Of a stretch of 64,000 nt of DNA, positions 26,061 through 36,038 are shown piece after piece. Numbering within the stretch: the first letter of the stretch is position 1; each line of letters opens with the position of its first letter. A program made the position numbers and the translations under genes. Under the pieces are notes generated by a model that saw nothing but the letters and a program-made list of their open reading frames with translations, was not told the DNA's origin and did not search any database. This DNA is from Bacillota bacterium. Lineage in GTDB: Bacteria > Bacillota > Clostridia > Acetivibrionales > DSM-1351. Where the stretch lies: the NCBI GenBank assembly GCA_023392075.1, contig JAEVZU010000183.1, positions 1 through 64,000 of the forward strand, written 5' to 3'.

Positions 26061-29000
26061 TATTTGCCAAAGAAAGGGTCCAGGTAATCTGTGACCAGCT
26101 GAAGAAGTTTTCTAAGGTACAAAAGGTGGAATTGGCTCAATGGCAGGTAAAAGAGGGAAACTTTCTGAGGCCTGCGGATGCAGAAACTGCAGCCGGAGCT
26201 TGGGAGCCTTTTGACAGCAGGAACATGCACTGGTACGGCCCTGACAGGCATTACTGGTTCAGGACGGAATTTACGGTTCCGGAGGAATTTGACGGGAAAC
26301 CGCTCTGGCTGATTTTCTACACCCAGATTGAAGAATGGGACGACGGAAAGAATCCGCAGTTCCTGCTTTTCATTGACAGAGAAATAGTTCAGGGTCTGGA
26401 TATGAATCACCGTGAAGTTTTGGTAACCGAATGCGCCCAGGCGGGAAAGGCATATCATATAGACCTTCAATCCTACACCGGGACACTCCACAGCGAATTC
26501 AGACTGATTGGTGAGGCAGCCGAAATTGATTCGCAGATACAGGGACTGTACTATGACCTGCAGGTACCTGTCTGGGCATTTGATAGAATGGACAGGGACG
26601 ACAGGACGAGACTTGATATTGAAGCAGTACTGAATAGTACCATAAACCTTCTGGATTTCAGAAAGGTGCCTTCACCTGAGTTTTCAGCATCGGTTCATAA
26701 AGCGCGCGAGTACGTCAAGCGTGAGCTCTACGAAAATATGGCCGGCTTTAATGAGGTAATAGCCACATGTATAGGTCACACACACATAGACGTTGCATGG
26801 TGGTGGACGGTTGAGCAAACCAGAGAAAAGGTTGCACGCAGTTTTGCAACTGTTTTGAAGCTGATGGAGGAATACCCGGATTACAGGTTCATGTCCAGCC
26901 AGCCGCAGCTGTATGCATTCCTGAAAGAACGCTATCCTGAGCTGTATGAAAAAGTCAGGCTGAGAATCAGGGAGGGACGCTGGGAGCCTGAGGGCGGAAT
27001 GTGGCTGGAAGCAGACTGTAACCTAACTTCGGGTGAATCTCTGGTGCGTCAGTTCATGCACGGCAAAAAATTCTTTAAAGAGGAATTCGGGGTGGATAAC
27101 AGAATTCTCTGGCTGCCGGATGTTTTCGGCTATTCTGGAGCACTGCCGCAAATAATGAAAAAATGCGGCATAGATTATTTCATGACAACAAAATTATCCT
27201 GGAACCAGTTCAACAAGGTGCCCTATGATACACTTCTGTGGAGGGGGATAGACGGGTCGGAAGTGTTTACGCACTTTATCAGTACTTTGGGCGTGGGGCA
27301 GCCTGAAAACAGCTTTTTTACAACATATAACGGAATGCTGCATCCTGATGCAATAATGGGAGGCTGGATACGGTATCAGAACAAGGAGATTAACAATGAT
27401 ATTCTTGTGGCCTTCGGCTATGGTGACGGAGGAGGGGGACCAACCCGACAGATGCTGGAAACCTCAACACGTATGGATAAGGGTGTTAAAGGTATTCCAA
27501 AAGTAAGACAGGAATTCTCAAGGAAGTATTTTGAAGAGCTTGAAGTCCGCGTAAAGGACAGCAGTAGACTGCCAAAGTGGGAAGGGGAATTTTATTTTGA
27601 ATATCACAGAGGTACCTATACCTCTATGGCACGAAATAAGCGCTCCAACAGAAAGAGTGAACTCATGCTGATGGATCTTGAACTCTTATCGGTAATGGCG
27701 GGTTCTGCCGGAATTGATTATCCGGCAAAGGAGCTTGACAGTTTGTGGAAAACAGTACTGCTGAATCAGTTTCATGATATATTGCCAGGCTCCTCAATTA
27801 AAGAGGTTTATGAACAGTCTGCAAAAGAATATACACAGGTGGCGGAAACAGCCGGTAATCTCATAAAAGAAAGACTGTCAGCTCTGGCCGGCAAGGGGGA
27901 TGCTGTGGTTCTCTTTAATACGCTGGGCTTCGACAGGGATGATGTAGTTCTGCTGGGGGATATGGAGGCAGAGAGCCTCAGGGATGAAAACGGGACAGTT
28001 TACCCTGTACAGCAGACGGCAGACGGAGCAGTTGCATACGTAAAAGGCCTGCCGTCCAAGGGATATAAAAGCTTTACGGTTTATGAACAAGAGGACAGCA
28101 TTGTCCGGGCTTCTGCTCCATTCAAAATTACTGAGAACGGTATCGAAACTCCGTTCTATGAGATCAGGTTCACTGAGGACGGCAATATCAGTTCCCTGTT
28201 CGACAAGGAAAATTGCAGACAGGTACTCAAGGACGGAAGGTATGGAAATCAGCTGATCGTGTATGAGGATAAGCCTATTTACTATGATAACTGGGATATA
28301 GATATTTTCTACACCGAGAAATACTGGGATGTAAATAATATTATATCCATGGAATGGATTGAAAACGGTCCCGTAAGGGCTACTCTTGAGATCAAGAGGG
28401 CTTTTTCAAGTTCTCTTGTCTCACAGAAAATACATTTTTATGCTGAATCCAGACGCATTGATTTTGTAACCTATGTTGACTGGCATGAAAATCAGCATCT
28501 GCTCAAGGTTCAATTTCCGCTGGAGATTCATTCCGATGAAGCAGCCTTTGATGTCCAGTTCGGTAATGTGACCCGCAAAACCCATCGTAATACCAGCTGG
28601 GATCAGGCACGTTTTGAAAGCTGCGGACAGAAGTGGGGCGATATTTCAGAGGGAGGCTATGGGGTAAGTATTCTGAATGACTGCAAGTACGGACATTCGG
28701 TACAGGAGGGAAATCTTTCGCTGACCTTGATAAAATCAGGTATCGAGCCCAATCCTAACACTGATCAGGAAGAGCATTATTTCACTTACTCACTGTATCC
28801 GCATGCAGGAACCTGGCGCGAAGGAAATACGGTACAGGAAGCGGCAAAGCTGAATCAGCCGGCTTATGCAGTTGCCGGAGCAGGTGATAATTTGAATTTC
28901 TCCCTGCTTTCAGCAGATGCGGGACATGTGATGGTTGAAACGGTGAAGTGTGCTGAGAGTGGTTCCTCCATGATTATTAGAGTATATGATTATCAAAACA

Positions 29001-29164
29001 AAAGAGGGCCTGTTTCACTAAAACTGAATGGAAAGGTCAGCAGGGTAACCGAATGCGATCTGCTTGAAAATGACCTGTGTAATGCGGAGCATACAGAGAA
29101 CTCCTTTGATTTTTATATTAAGCCTTATGAAATTAAAACCTTTAAAGTGGAGTTTGATTTATAA
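26057..29164 (+). CDS. Alpha-mannosidase, GH38
   Basis: 1035-residue cytoplasmic-type GH38 enzyme. After an N-terminal beta-rich region (1-235) comes the metal-site motif GHTHIDVAWWW (His241, His243, Asp245) and the nucleophile region WLPDVFGYSG (Asp355), then a middle domain (DQFHDILPGSS-like, seen as LLNQFHDILPGSS) and long C-terminal beta domains. Family role: retaining hydrolysis of alpha-mannosides with a Zn/Ca ion. The start has GGAGGTGGAG upstream and overlaps GH130; the stop overlaps the GH3 start. It would remove alpha-linked mannose before GH130 acts on the core. Confidence 0.93.
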   Translation: MIFAKERVQVICDQLKKFSKVQKVELAQWQVKEGNFLRPADAETAAGAWEPFDSRNMHWYGPDRHYWFRTEFTVPEEFDGKPLWLIFYTQIEEWDDGKNPQFLLFIDREIVQGLDMNHREVLVTECAQAGKAYHIDLQSYTGTLHSEFRLIGEAAEIDSQIQGLYYDLQVPVWAFDRMDRDDRTRLDIEAVLNSTINLLDFRKVPSPEFSASVHKAREYVKRELYENMAGFNEVIATCIGHTHIDVAWWWTVEQTREKVARSFATVLKLMEEYPDYRFMSSQPQLYAFLKERYPELYEKVRLRIREGRWEPEGGMWLEADCNLTSGESLVRQFMHGKKFFKEEFGVDNRILWLPDVFGYSGALPQIMKKCGIDYFMTTKLSWNQFNKVPYDTLLWRGIDGSEVFTHFISTLGVGQPENSFFTTYNGMLHPDAIMGGWIRYQNKEINNDILVAFGYGDGGGGPTRQMLETSTRMDKGVKGIPKVRQEFSRKYFEELEVRVKDSSRLPKWEGEFYFEYHRGTYTSMARNKRSNRKSELMLMDLELLSVMAGSAGIDYPAKELDSLWKTVLLNQFHDILPGSSIKEVYEQSAKEYTQVAETAGNLIKERLSALAGKGDAVVLFNTLGFDRDDVVLLGDMEAESLRDENGTVYPVQQTADGAVAYVKGLPSKGYKSFTVYEQEDSIVRASAPFKITENGIETPFYEIRFTEDGNISSLFDKENCRQVLKDGRYGNQLIVYEDKPIYYDNWDIDIFYTEKYWDVNNIISMEWIENGPVRATLEIKRAFSSSLVSQKIHFYAESRRIDFVTYVDWHENQHLLKVQFPLEIHSDEAAFDVQFGNVTRKTHRNTSWDQARFESCGQKWGDISEGGYGVSILNDCKYGHSVQEGNLSLTLIKSGIEPNPNTDQEEHYFTYSLYPHAGTWREGNTVQEAAKLNQPAYAVAGAGDNLNFSLLSADAGHVMVETVKCAESGSSMIIRVYDYQNKRGPVSLKLNGKVSRVTECDLLENDLCNAEHTENSFDFYIKPYEIKTFKVEFDL

Positions 29165-31534
29165 TGGAAAATTTTACGGAAAATATGCCGGCAGAAAGGT
29201 ATAGGGACAATTCACTCTCCCCTGAAGAGCGGTCGGAGGATCTGCTGAGCAAAATGACCCTGCGGGAGAAAGCGGGACAGTTGAACCAGAGACTTTACGG
29301 CTTTGACTGCTATAACAGAATAGATGATGAAGTAGAACTTTCTGCAGAATTTAAGGAAGAAGTCAGGTACTGGAACGGTTTGGGAGTTTTATACGGTTTA
29401 TACCGTGCAGATCCCTGGTCAAAGCGGGATTTTAATACCGGTTTGGAGGGTAATCTTGCAATAAAGGCATATAACCTGGCCCAGAAATATGTTGTCCGGC
29501 ATTCCCGCTTTGGCATTCCCATGCTCATAAGCAGCGAATGCCCCCATGGTCACCAGGCTCTGGACGGTTATCTTTTGCCGGTGAACCTGGCCATGGGTGC
29601 AGCCTGGAATCCTGAGACGGTGGCCTCTGCCTACGGTGTTTGTGCACGGCAGATGAAGGAACTGGGCGTTAATCTGGCGTTGGTTTCAATGCTGGATGTC
29701 TTGCGTGATCCACGCTGGGGCCGAAGTGAAGAATGCTTCTCAGAGGACCCCGTATTTGTGTTCGGTGCTGGCAGAGGCAGCAGTTAAGGGCTGTCAGGAT
29801 CATGGAGTTCCTGTGGTAGCCAAACACTTCTGTGCCCAGGGAGAGGGGACAGGAGGCATAAATGCCAGCGCAGCGCGTATCGGCGAAAGGGAGCTGCGTG
29901 AAATTCATCTCCCTCCTGCCGCAGCCGCCTGTAAAGCAGGGGTGAAGGGGATAATGGCCGCTTATAATGAGATAGACGGGATACCCTGCCACGGAAACCG
30001 TTGGCTGCTTCAGGATATTCTGCGCCGGGAGATGAATTTTTCAGGTGTGGTGATGGCCGACGGAACTGCCGTGGACAGGCTGGATGTATTGACGGGAGAC
30101 AATACACGCTCGGGAGCGCTGGCACTTTCCTCCGGTGTGGACATCAGCCTGTGGGATAAAGGGTTTACAGGACTGGAGGAAGCAGTAAAAAAGGGGTTTC
30201 TGCCCGAAAAGCTGGTTGATAAGGCTGTTCTTAAGGTGCTGGAATTAAAATTTGAACTGGGCCTGTTTGAGAAGCCCTATTTGGAAGAATATACTGAAAA
30301 GGAAGAGCCTCATACTGAGGAAGAAAAGCATGGCTGCCGGAGCCTGGAACCGAACCGTTACAGCTACGAGCAATATCCTCAAAGTCTTGAACTGGCCAGG
30401 CAGTCGGCTGTGTTGCTGAAAAATGAGGGTATACTTCCTCTGGACCTGAAAAAGGTAAAAACCATAGCTGTTATCGGACCAAATGCAGACAATATTTATA
30501 ATCAACTGGGTGATTATACTCCTCCGCTTAGAGAAGGAGAGGGTGTAACTTTGCTGAAAGGACTTGAGAGTCTCTGTCCCAATACAGAAATAAGGTATGC
30601 TCAGGGCTGTTCGATCAGCGGAGAGGATGAAACAGGCATTAAAACTGCTGTTGAGCTGGCCTCCTCCAGTGATATTGTAATACTTGCTCTGGGAGGCTCC
30701 TCCAGCAGGTATGCAGGTGCAAACTTTGATATTAACGGGGCTGCTGTTGCTCCTGAACCGGATGGAGATAGTGCCAGTAATTCTCAAATGGATTGCGGAG
30801 AGGGAGTGGACTGTGCCGGGCTTGCACTTCCGGGAGCACAGCACGGGCTGGCCCAGGCTGTGCTTGACACCGGGAAACCGGTAATAACTGTATTGATTCA
30901 GGGCAGACCTTATGCCGTAGAGGAGGAGGCTGCCCGCAGCAGGGCGCTTATCAGTGCTTTTTATCCGGGTCCCATGGGCGGGCAGGCTCTGGCTGAAATA
31001 CTGCTGGGAAAGGTCTGTCCGTCAGGCTGCCTGCCGGTATCAATACCAAGGAGTGCGGGACAGCTGCCGGTGTACTATAATTACAAGGTGTCTTATGATG
31101 CAATGAGGTACAGGGATATGGCAAACACACCCCTGTTTCCTTTCGGATTCGGGCTTAGCTACACCCGTTTTAAAGCAGAGAATTTTAAGCTTAGAACTGA
31201 AACTATTTCTCTTGAAAAGCTTGAAAAAGGGGAGAAGTTTGAGCTTGCCTTCACTGTAAGGAACGCAGGAAACCTTGAGGGACACGCAGTGCTGCAGCTG
31301 TTTGTTCAAGACCTGCAGGCAAGCACTGTAAGGCGGATAAGGGAACTTAAAGGGTTTACAAAAGTCAGGCTTGACCCGGGAGAAGAAAAGGCCTGCAGGC
31401 TTGAGCTGGAGTATGGAGAACTGGCTGTCTGGGACAGCGGGATGAGGTACTGCGTGGAACCGGGAGAGTTTTTACTGGAGCTGAGGGAAAGCGGAAGAAA
31501 AGTGTGGAGCGGCCTAGTTGGGGTGAAATATTAA
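29164..31534 (+). pseudogene. GH3 glycosidase interrupted by a one-base frameshift
   Basis: Two frames together encode a normal GH3 enzyme of about 789 residues. The first (29164-29787) ends SEECFSEDPVFVFGAGRGSS. The second reads TPYLCSVLAEAAVKGCQDHG and continues to 31534. Removing one C from the run CCCC at 29748-29751 restores EECFSEDPYLCSVLAEAAVKG, the expected family sequence. The N-terminal barrel, nucleophile Asp (GVVMADGTAVDRL, about residue 299 when joined), GH3_C domain and fibronectin-III-like C-terminus (FGFGLSYTRF, RELKGFTKVRLDPGE) are all present. Either a sequencing error in the homopolymer or a recent inactivating mutation. It abuts GH38. Substrate likely a beta-glucoside or beta-xyloside. 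Confidence 0.88.
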
Positions 31535-31612
31535 TTTAAACTGTTGTGCTAATTGAAATTTTGTTTTGCTTTACAGATAGATTTAATTAGAATCAACTGG
31601 TACGTCGAGTAC

Positions 31613-31654
31613 AACTTCAAGCAAGCGCTTTGTGTGCCTTCATTGCTTGAAGTT
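31613..31654. repeat. Perfect 12-bp inverted repeat between convergent genes
   Basis: AACTTCAAGCAA (31613-31624) and TTGCTTGAAGTT (31643-31654), 18-base loop, flanked by GTAC on each side. No T-run follows on the plus strand, so it is not a standard terminator for GH3, though it lies where one is expected. Confidence 0.6.
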
Positions 31655-31725
31655 AGTACGGAAGTAGCGGTATAATCAGGAACAAATTTTATTTGCAAAA
31701 TTAATCAACTAACTGGCGCAACGAG

Positions 31726-33249
31726 TTAATTTAACTTGAACACAGCACTTTTCTTTGATTTCCATTCATCTAGCTGCTGCTGAAGGGAATTTTTAAGTTC
31801 ATCAATTCCGGCCGCTTTTAGTTCGTTAATAAACATGGGCAGCACTTTTTCAGGATCAACCGTACCGGTCATCAAACCGGGGTAATATTTTGCAGTTACT
31901 TTTGACACGGCTGACAGCGTGGTACTGACAGCTGTACCGGAAACATCGGGTGTAAAGTCCAAAGCTTCCGATTTTATTGCTTCACCGTTAAAATTCTTAT
32001 ATACATCCCATTTGTTCATGGGATCTCCCTTTAAGGTTTTCAAGATAAACCAGTTCCCCTGAGTATATTGAACTCCGGTGTAACCGCTGTCTTTTTTTAC
32101 TTCAACCTGCCCCTCCGGTGTAAGCTCGTAATGTTCTCCTTCAATACCAAAGTTTATTAAATTCCTTACTTGAGGATCTGTATTCAGGCAGTTTAGAAAT
32201 TTAATACATTCCTGAGGGTATTTTGTCCGGGAATTTACCACCATTATTCCGCCCCTGGCTGATTCGGTGGTGACAATAGAGGGAGAGACCTGGTGTGCAA
32301 CAATCTCATATCCGGTATCTTTTGACCAGGAACTGGTGGAATAGGGGCCTCCGCCTCCTTCACGCCAGAAAACCTTCAGATCCTTTGCCAATCCGGAAAT
32401 CAGTTTTACCGCCGCATCTTCGTTAATGTAGCCGGATTTGTAGAACTTCCGGAGCATTGACAGAGTTTTTTTCGCAGTTTCAGTTTCAAAAATATTTACT
32501 ATTCTAAGGTTTTTATCTGTGGACTTGACCATTAACGGTATATCCTTGTTTAAAACATATTCATAGCTTTCCAGGGCAAAAAAGTTGTGGGAGTATTGAT
32601 CCAGCTCTATGACAGTGTAGTCGGGTTCATTTTGCTTGATCAATTTAAAAAGCGGTTCCAGCGATTCAAGAGTTGTATACTTTGAAATATCAATATTATA
32701 CCTGTCAACAAGCTCTTTTGAATACATCCACCATTCGGGAACGGCTACTTCCTTGTTTGTGGGAACACCAAAAATCTTTTCGTTGATTTTTACACCTTCC
32801 CAGAGAAGCGGATCAATTGCAGCATACATTTCCTTACCCGTAGTATTGAGGTATGGATCCAATGCAAGCCACACACCTTTTACCGCATTGCCTGAGTAAT
32901 CTCCCTGGTCGCCTTCGGTAGCAAATGCTATATCAAAATTGGTACCTGAATTAATTGTATTTGACAGGATATGTCCATAATCACTCCAATTTATCTTACT
33001 ATAATCTATACGGACATTGATCTTTTTTTCAAGCAGCTCATTTAATGCTTTGTTTACTTTTTCCAAATCGGAATCAGGTGTTCCTATAGTATAATACTTA
33101 AGTGTAACAGGTGTGGTTTTAGAATTTTCACCGGAAACAGGAGCAGTGGAAGCAGATGAATCCTGTATGGAAGCCGTACCGGAACAGGCAGAAAGTGACA
33201 TGGTTAATATCAAGACCATAAATATACTTAATACCTTGTGAAATTTCAT
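31726..33249 (-). CDS. Orphan sugar-binding lipoprotein, LplA type
   Basis: 507-residue lipoprotein. The start at 33249 is chosen because GGGAGGTATTTC precedes it and the signal MKFHKVLSIFMVLILTMSLSACSG, lipobox SLSAC (Cys22), follows; an upstream in-frame extension lacks these. It shares the binding-domain blocks of the proteins at 10841 and 23401 (YYTIGTP, WSDYGHILS, YPGLMTGTVDPEKVLPMF). No permease genes accompany it. It could feed one of the two Lpl-type channels in this window or act as a sensor partner, as known for CuaD-like proteins; both are inference. It is 104 bases downstream of phoR on the same strand, probably with its own promoter. Confidence 0.88.
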   Translation of the reverse strand: MKFHKVLSIFMVLILTMSLSACSGTASIQDSSASTAPVSGENSKTTPVTLKYYTIGTPDSDLEKVNKALNELLEKKINVRIDYSKINWSDYGHILSNTINSGTNFDIAFATEGDQGDYSGNAVKGVWLALDPYLNTTGKEMYAAIDPLLWEGVKINEKIFGVPTNKEVAVPEWWMYSKELVDRYNIDISKYTTLESLEPLFKLIKQNEPDYTVIELDQYSHNFFALESYEYVLNKDIPLMVKSTDKNLRIVNIFETETAKKTLSMLRKFYKSGYINEDAAVKLISGLAKDLKVFWREGGGGPYSTSSWSKDTGYEIVAHQVSPSIVTTESARGGIMVVNSRTKYPQECIKFLNCLNTDPQVRNLINFGIEGEHYELTPEGQVEVKKDSGYTGVQYTQGNWFILKTLKGDPMNKWDVYKNFNGEAIKSEALDFTPDVSGTAVSTTLSAVSKVTAKYYPGLMTGTVDPEKVLPMFINELKAAGIDELKNSLQQQLDEWKSKKSAVFKLN

Positions 33250-33353
33250 GAAATACCTCCCGGAAACAGCATTTAGAATATAATATAATACAATTGAGAC
33301 ATTTCTATTATACAATAAAAGTCTGTCAAAATCAGCAATCCCCTTGAGGATTT

Positions 33354-35150
33354 TTACAGCGGGAGCTGTATTATAAATTCAGTACCCTGGCCGGCTTTGC
33401 TTATTACCCTGATATCTCCGTTGTACAGGTTTACAATATGCTTAACAATTGAGAGTCCCAGCCCAGTTCCTCCCATGTTTCTGGAACGGCCTTTGTCAAC
33501 CCGGTAAAATCTTTCAAAAATTCTGGAGTGATGCTTTTCCGATATGCCGATACCGGTATCGCTGATGGAAATTATTGTTTTACCGTTGGCTTTACTGGCC
33601 CTGATGCGGACAATACCGTTCTCCACATTGTATTTTATCGCATTATCAACAAGATTAATCAGCATCTGCTTAATCCTGTTTTTATTTACCAGCAGATTTA
33701 TGTTCTCATCTGCTTCAACTTCGAGTTTTACTCCTTTTTTTTGTGCGGCGGTTCCAAGTATCAAAATGACTTCGTCTATTATACTGCCAAGATTGTTTTC
33801 CCTTATGTTGTCATCCTTTCTCATGACTTCAATTTCAGATAACTGTAAGATATCGTTTATCAGTGTGTGCAGGCGTTCCGCCTCTATATCTATGATATCC
33901 AGAAATTTTGTTGCGACGGCGGTATCCTCTATAGCACCATTCCTGAGGGTTTCAACAAAACCTCTGATGGAGGTAAGAGGGGTCTTAAGTTCATGAGTTA
34001 CGTTTGATACAAATTCCGTTCTGATCTGTTCAAGCTTCTTTACGGAGGTAACATCGTGAAGGGTTATGACTCCTCCAGAGTTGACACTTTTTATTGTGTC
34101 GGTATTTTTTATTGGGTTGGTATAGATTTTATAGATATTATCAGTATTTTTCAGAGGTGAAAACATCATTATTTCATCGGTTAAAGGATGGTTATTCTTA
34201 ATTGTATCTATCAGGATGGAATTGACTTTTGCATTACGGGTAATTTGGATCAGATTTTTACCTATAATACCCGGTCCGTGTTTGACTCCGAAAATATCAC
34301 ATGCAATAGTATTTATCAGCAGTATCTTATATTCGGTATCAACTGCAATGATTCCGTCTCTCATGCTGTTTATTACCGTATCAACCCTCACATTTTTATC
34401 CATTATTCCGGAAAGAGTTTCATCCAGTTTATCTGCCATTTCATTAAAGGTGTGGGCCAATTGTCCGATTTCGTCTTTTGAACTGATATTTACCCGTTTC
34501 TTGTAGTTTCCGCCTGCAATTTCCTTTGATGTATTAATTAATTGGCGGATGGGCTCTGTCATAACTTTTGAAAGCTTGAAAGAAATCATTACCGTAAGCA
34601 TTAACCCTACCAGTATTCCAATGACGGTGTAAAAAAAGAAAGCCTTGTTGATTGAATTTAGCTGGTAAAGGGGGATAGATACTCTGACAATTATGTTGTA
34701 CTCTTTTATAGGCAATGCTACGTACAGGTATGTAACTTTTAAAGTTTCACTGAAGCGCTCATCGGTGCCTATTTTACCCTCAATGGCTTCTTTGACTTCT
34801 TTTCTGTCCAGATGATTCTGCATTCCGTTAATATTAGAATCGGATTCCCCGAGTACGGTCCCGTTAAAGTTTATAATTGTTATTCTTGTAAAAAAAGAAA
34901 AGCTTTCAATTGCTGTCGGCTTTTCATTTAAAAGCTTTGCGTAGTTCTTTGCAAGCTTGTCATAGTCTATGTTTTTATTCCGGGAGGCTTCCTCATTTAT
35001 TTGATGTACCAAAAGAACAGCAGTGTTTTCAATGCTGTTCTGAACCTCATACTTATAAAAATATCTTGCCAGAGCCGATGTGAAGATTCCGGTAATGGTT
35101 ATTGCAATAATAACCAGAAATATTGTATATTTTACTATTTTTGATTTCAT
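33354..35150 (-). CDS. phoR: Phosphate-starvation sensor kinase PhoR
   Basis: 598-residue kinase. ATG 35150 is preferred to GTG 35162, which would leave no room for the GGAGG site. Order: membrane helix (about 7-30), extracytoplasmic domain (about 31-165), second helix (about 168-190), HAMP (about 190-245), PAS domain (about 255-360), HisKA with FVSNVTHELKTPLTSIRGF (phospho-acceptor His), and HATPase with NLVDNAIKYN, ISDTGIGI and GGTGLGLSIVKHIV. The domain order matches PhoR/WalK kinases; linkage to phoP, phoU and pst genes identifies the phosphate system. It is 33 bases downstream of phoP. Confidence 0.9.
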   Translation of the reverse strand: MKSKIVKYTIFLVIIAITITGIFTSALARYFYKYEVQNSIENTAVLLVHQINEEASRNKNIDYDKLAKNYAKLLNEKPTAIESFSFFTRITIINFNGTVLGESDSNINGMQNHLDRKEVKEAIEGKIGTDERFSETLKVTYLYVALPIKEYNIIVRVSIPLYQLNSINKAFFFYTVIGILVGLMLTVMISFKLSKVMTEPIRQLINTSKEIAGGNYKKRVNISSKDEIGQLAHTFNEMADKLDETLSGIMDKNVRVDTVINSMRDGIIAVDTEYKILLINTIACDIFGVKHGPGIIGKNLIQITRNAKVNSILIDTIKNNHPLTDEIMMFSPLKNTDNIYKIYTNPIKNTDTIKSVNSGGVITLHDVTSVKKLEQIRTEFVSNVTHELKTPLTSIRGFVETLRNGAIEDTAVATKFLDIIDIEAERLHTLINDILQLSEIEVMRKDDNIRENNLGSIIDEVILILGTAAQKKGVKLEVEADENINLLVNKNRIKQMLINLVDNAIKYNVENGIVRIRASKANGKTIISISDTGIGISEKHHSRIFERFYRVDKGRSRNMGGTGLGLSIVKHIVNLYNGDIRVISKAGQGTEFIIQLPL

Positions 35151-35182
35151 CAGTATCTGCACCTCCAGAGAGCATATGTATA

Positions 35183-35902
35183 CTATTTGGCGTTTGCAGA
35201 CGATGTTTTGTCGGTAAACCTGTAACCTATACCCCTGATTGTTTCAATAAAAGTGGGATTTTCATCATTATCCTCAATTTTTTGTCTGAGATAACGGATG
35301 TGTACGTCTACAGTTCTTGTCTCCCCATAATAATCAAAACCCCAAATTTTGTCAAGCAGATGTTCTCTGGATAAAACTTTCCCCTTGTTTAAAACCAGCA
35401 TTTTAAGAAGTTCGAATTCCTTAAGGGGCATTTCAATCAGCCTCTCACCTTTATAAACTTCTCTTCTGGTACAGTCAATAGTTATATCGGCGTGAGTGAT
35501 AACATCCAGTTTGGGTTCTACTACAGTATTTATCCTTCTGAATAAAGCTTTGATTCTGGCCAATAATTCTCTTACACTGAAAGGCTTAGTAATATAATCA
35601 TCGGCACCGAGCTCAAGTCCAAGTACCTTGTCAAATTCTTCGCTTTTGGCTGTGAGCATGATTATAGGAATATTTTTGGTAACAACATTCTGGCGGAGCT
35701 GTCTGCAGACCTCCAAACCGTCGATACCGGGAAGCATGATATCAAGAATAAAAAGAGAGGGGATATTGTCCTGGGTATGTGAAATCAAGTCTTCACCGTT
35801 ATCAAAAACCGTAACCTTGAACCCGTTGGATTCAAGGTTGTATTTTATAAGCTGTTGTATATGCATTTCATCTTCAACGACAAAAATAGTTTGTTTTGAC
35901 AT
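35183..35902 (-). CDS. phoP: OmpR-family response regulator PhoP
   Basis: 239-residue regulator. ATG 35902 has GGGAGA six bases upstream; ATG 35914 overlaps that site. Receiver domain with acidic EDE (10-12), phospho-acceptor Asp54 in FILDIMLPGIDG and Lys in YITKPFS; winged-helix DNA-binding domain (about 135-232) ending TVDVHIRYLRQKIEDNDENP and IRGIGYRF. It would be phosphorylated by PhoR when phosphate is scarce and bind the direct repeats found at 37561-37599, 37741-37778 and 39884-39920. Confidence 0.92.
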   Translation of the reverse strand: MSKQTIFVVEDEMHIQQLIKYNLESNGFKVTVFDNGEDLISHTQDNIPSLFILDIMLPGIDGLEVCRQLRQNVVTKNIPIIMLTAKSEEFDKVLGLELGADDYITKPFSVRELLARIKALFRRINTVVEPKLDVITHADITIDCTRREVYKGERLIEMPLKEFELLKMLVLNKGKVLSREHLLDKIWGFDYYGETRTVDVHIRYLRQKIEDNDENPTFIETIRGIGYRFTDKTSSANAK

Positions 35903-35960
35903 ATTCTCTCCCATCCTGCTGCTTTGAGCAGCAATTCAAAATAGTATAGTAATGAAAAGC

Positions 35961-35982
35961 CGCTTGCGGGTTTTTCCAAGCG
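35961..35982 (-). terminator. Small hairpin between phoU and phoP
   Basis: On the minus strand CGCTTG, a ten-base loop and CAAGCG are followed by GCTTTTC. A weak terminator or attenuator that could reduce phoP-phoR expression relative to pstB-phoU. Short stem and poor T-run. Confidence 0.35.
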
Positions 35983-36038
35983 TGAAAATAAAGATGCTAT
36001 TATATACTATTATTTTACGCTGCTTCACGCTGCACTTC

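Noticed and set aside
29740..29760. Programmed ribosomal frameshift in GH3
   Set aside because: No slippery heptamer, downstream pseudoknot or precedent in GH3; a simple indel explains it.
30245..30844. 199-codon minus-strand open frame inside GH3
   Set aside because: Lies wholly within the GH3_C coding sequence, with no protein features of its own.
29696..31534. Second half of GH3 as an independent gene
   Set aside because: Its first residues are out-of-frame translation of the first half, it lacks a ribosome site, and the two halves join exactly at a C run.
31617..31632. CAAGCAAGCGCTTTG resembling a cre site
   Set aside because: The TG...CA ends of the consensus are missing and it lies between two convergent genes.
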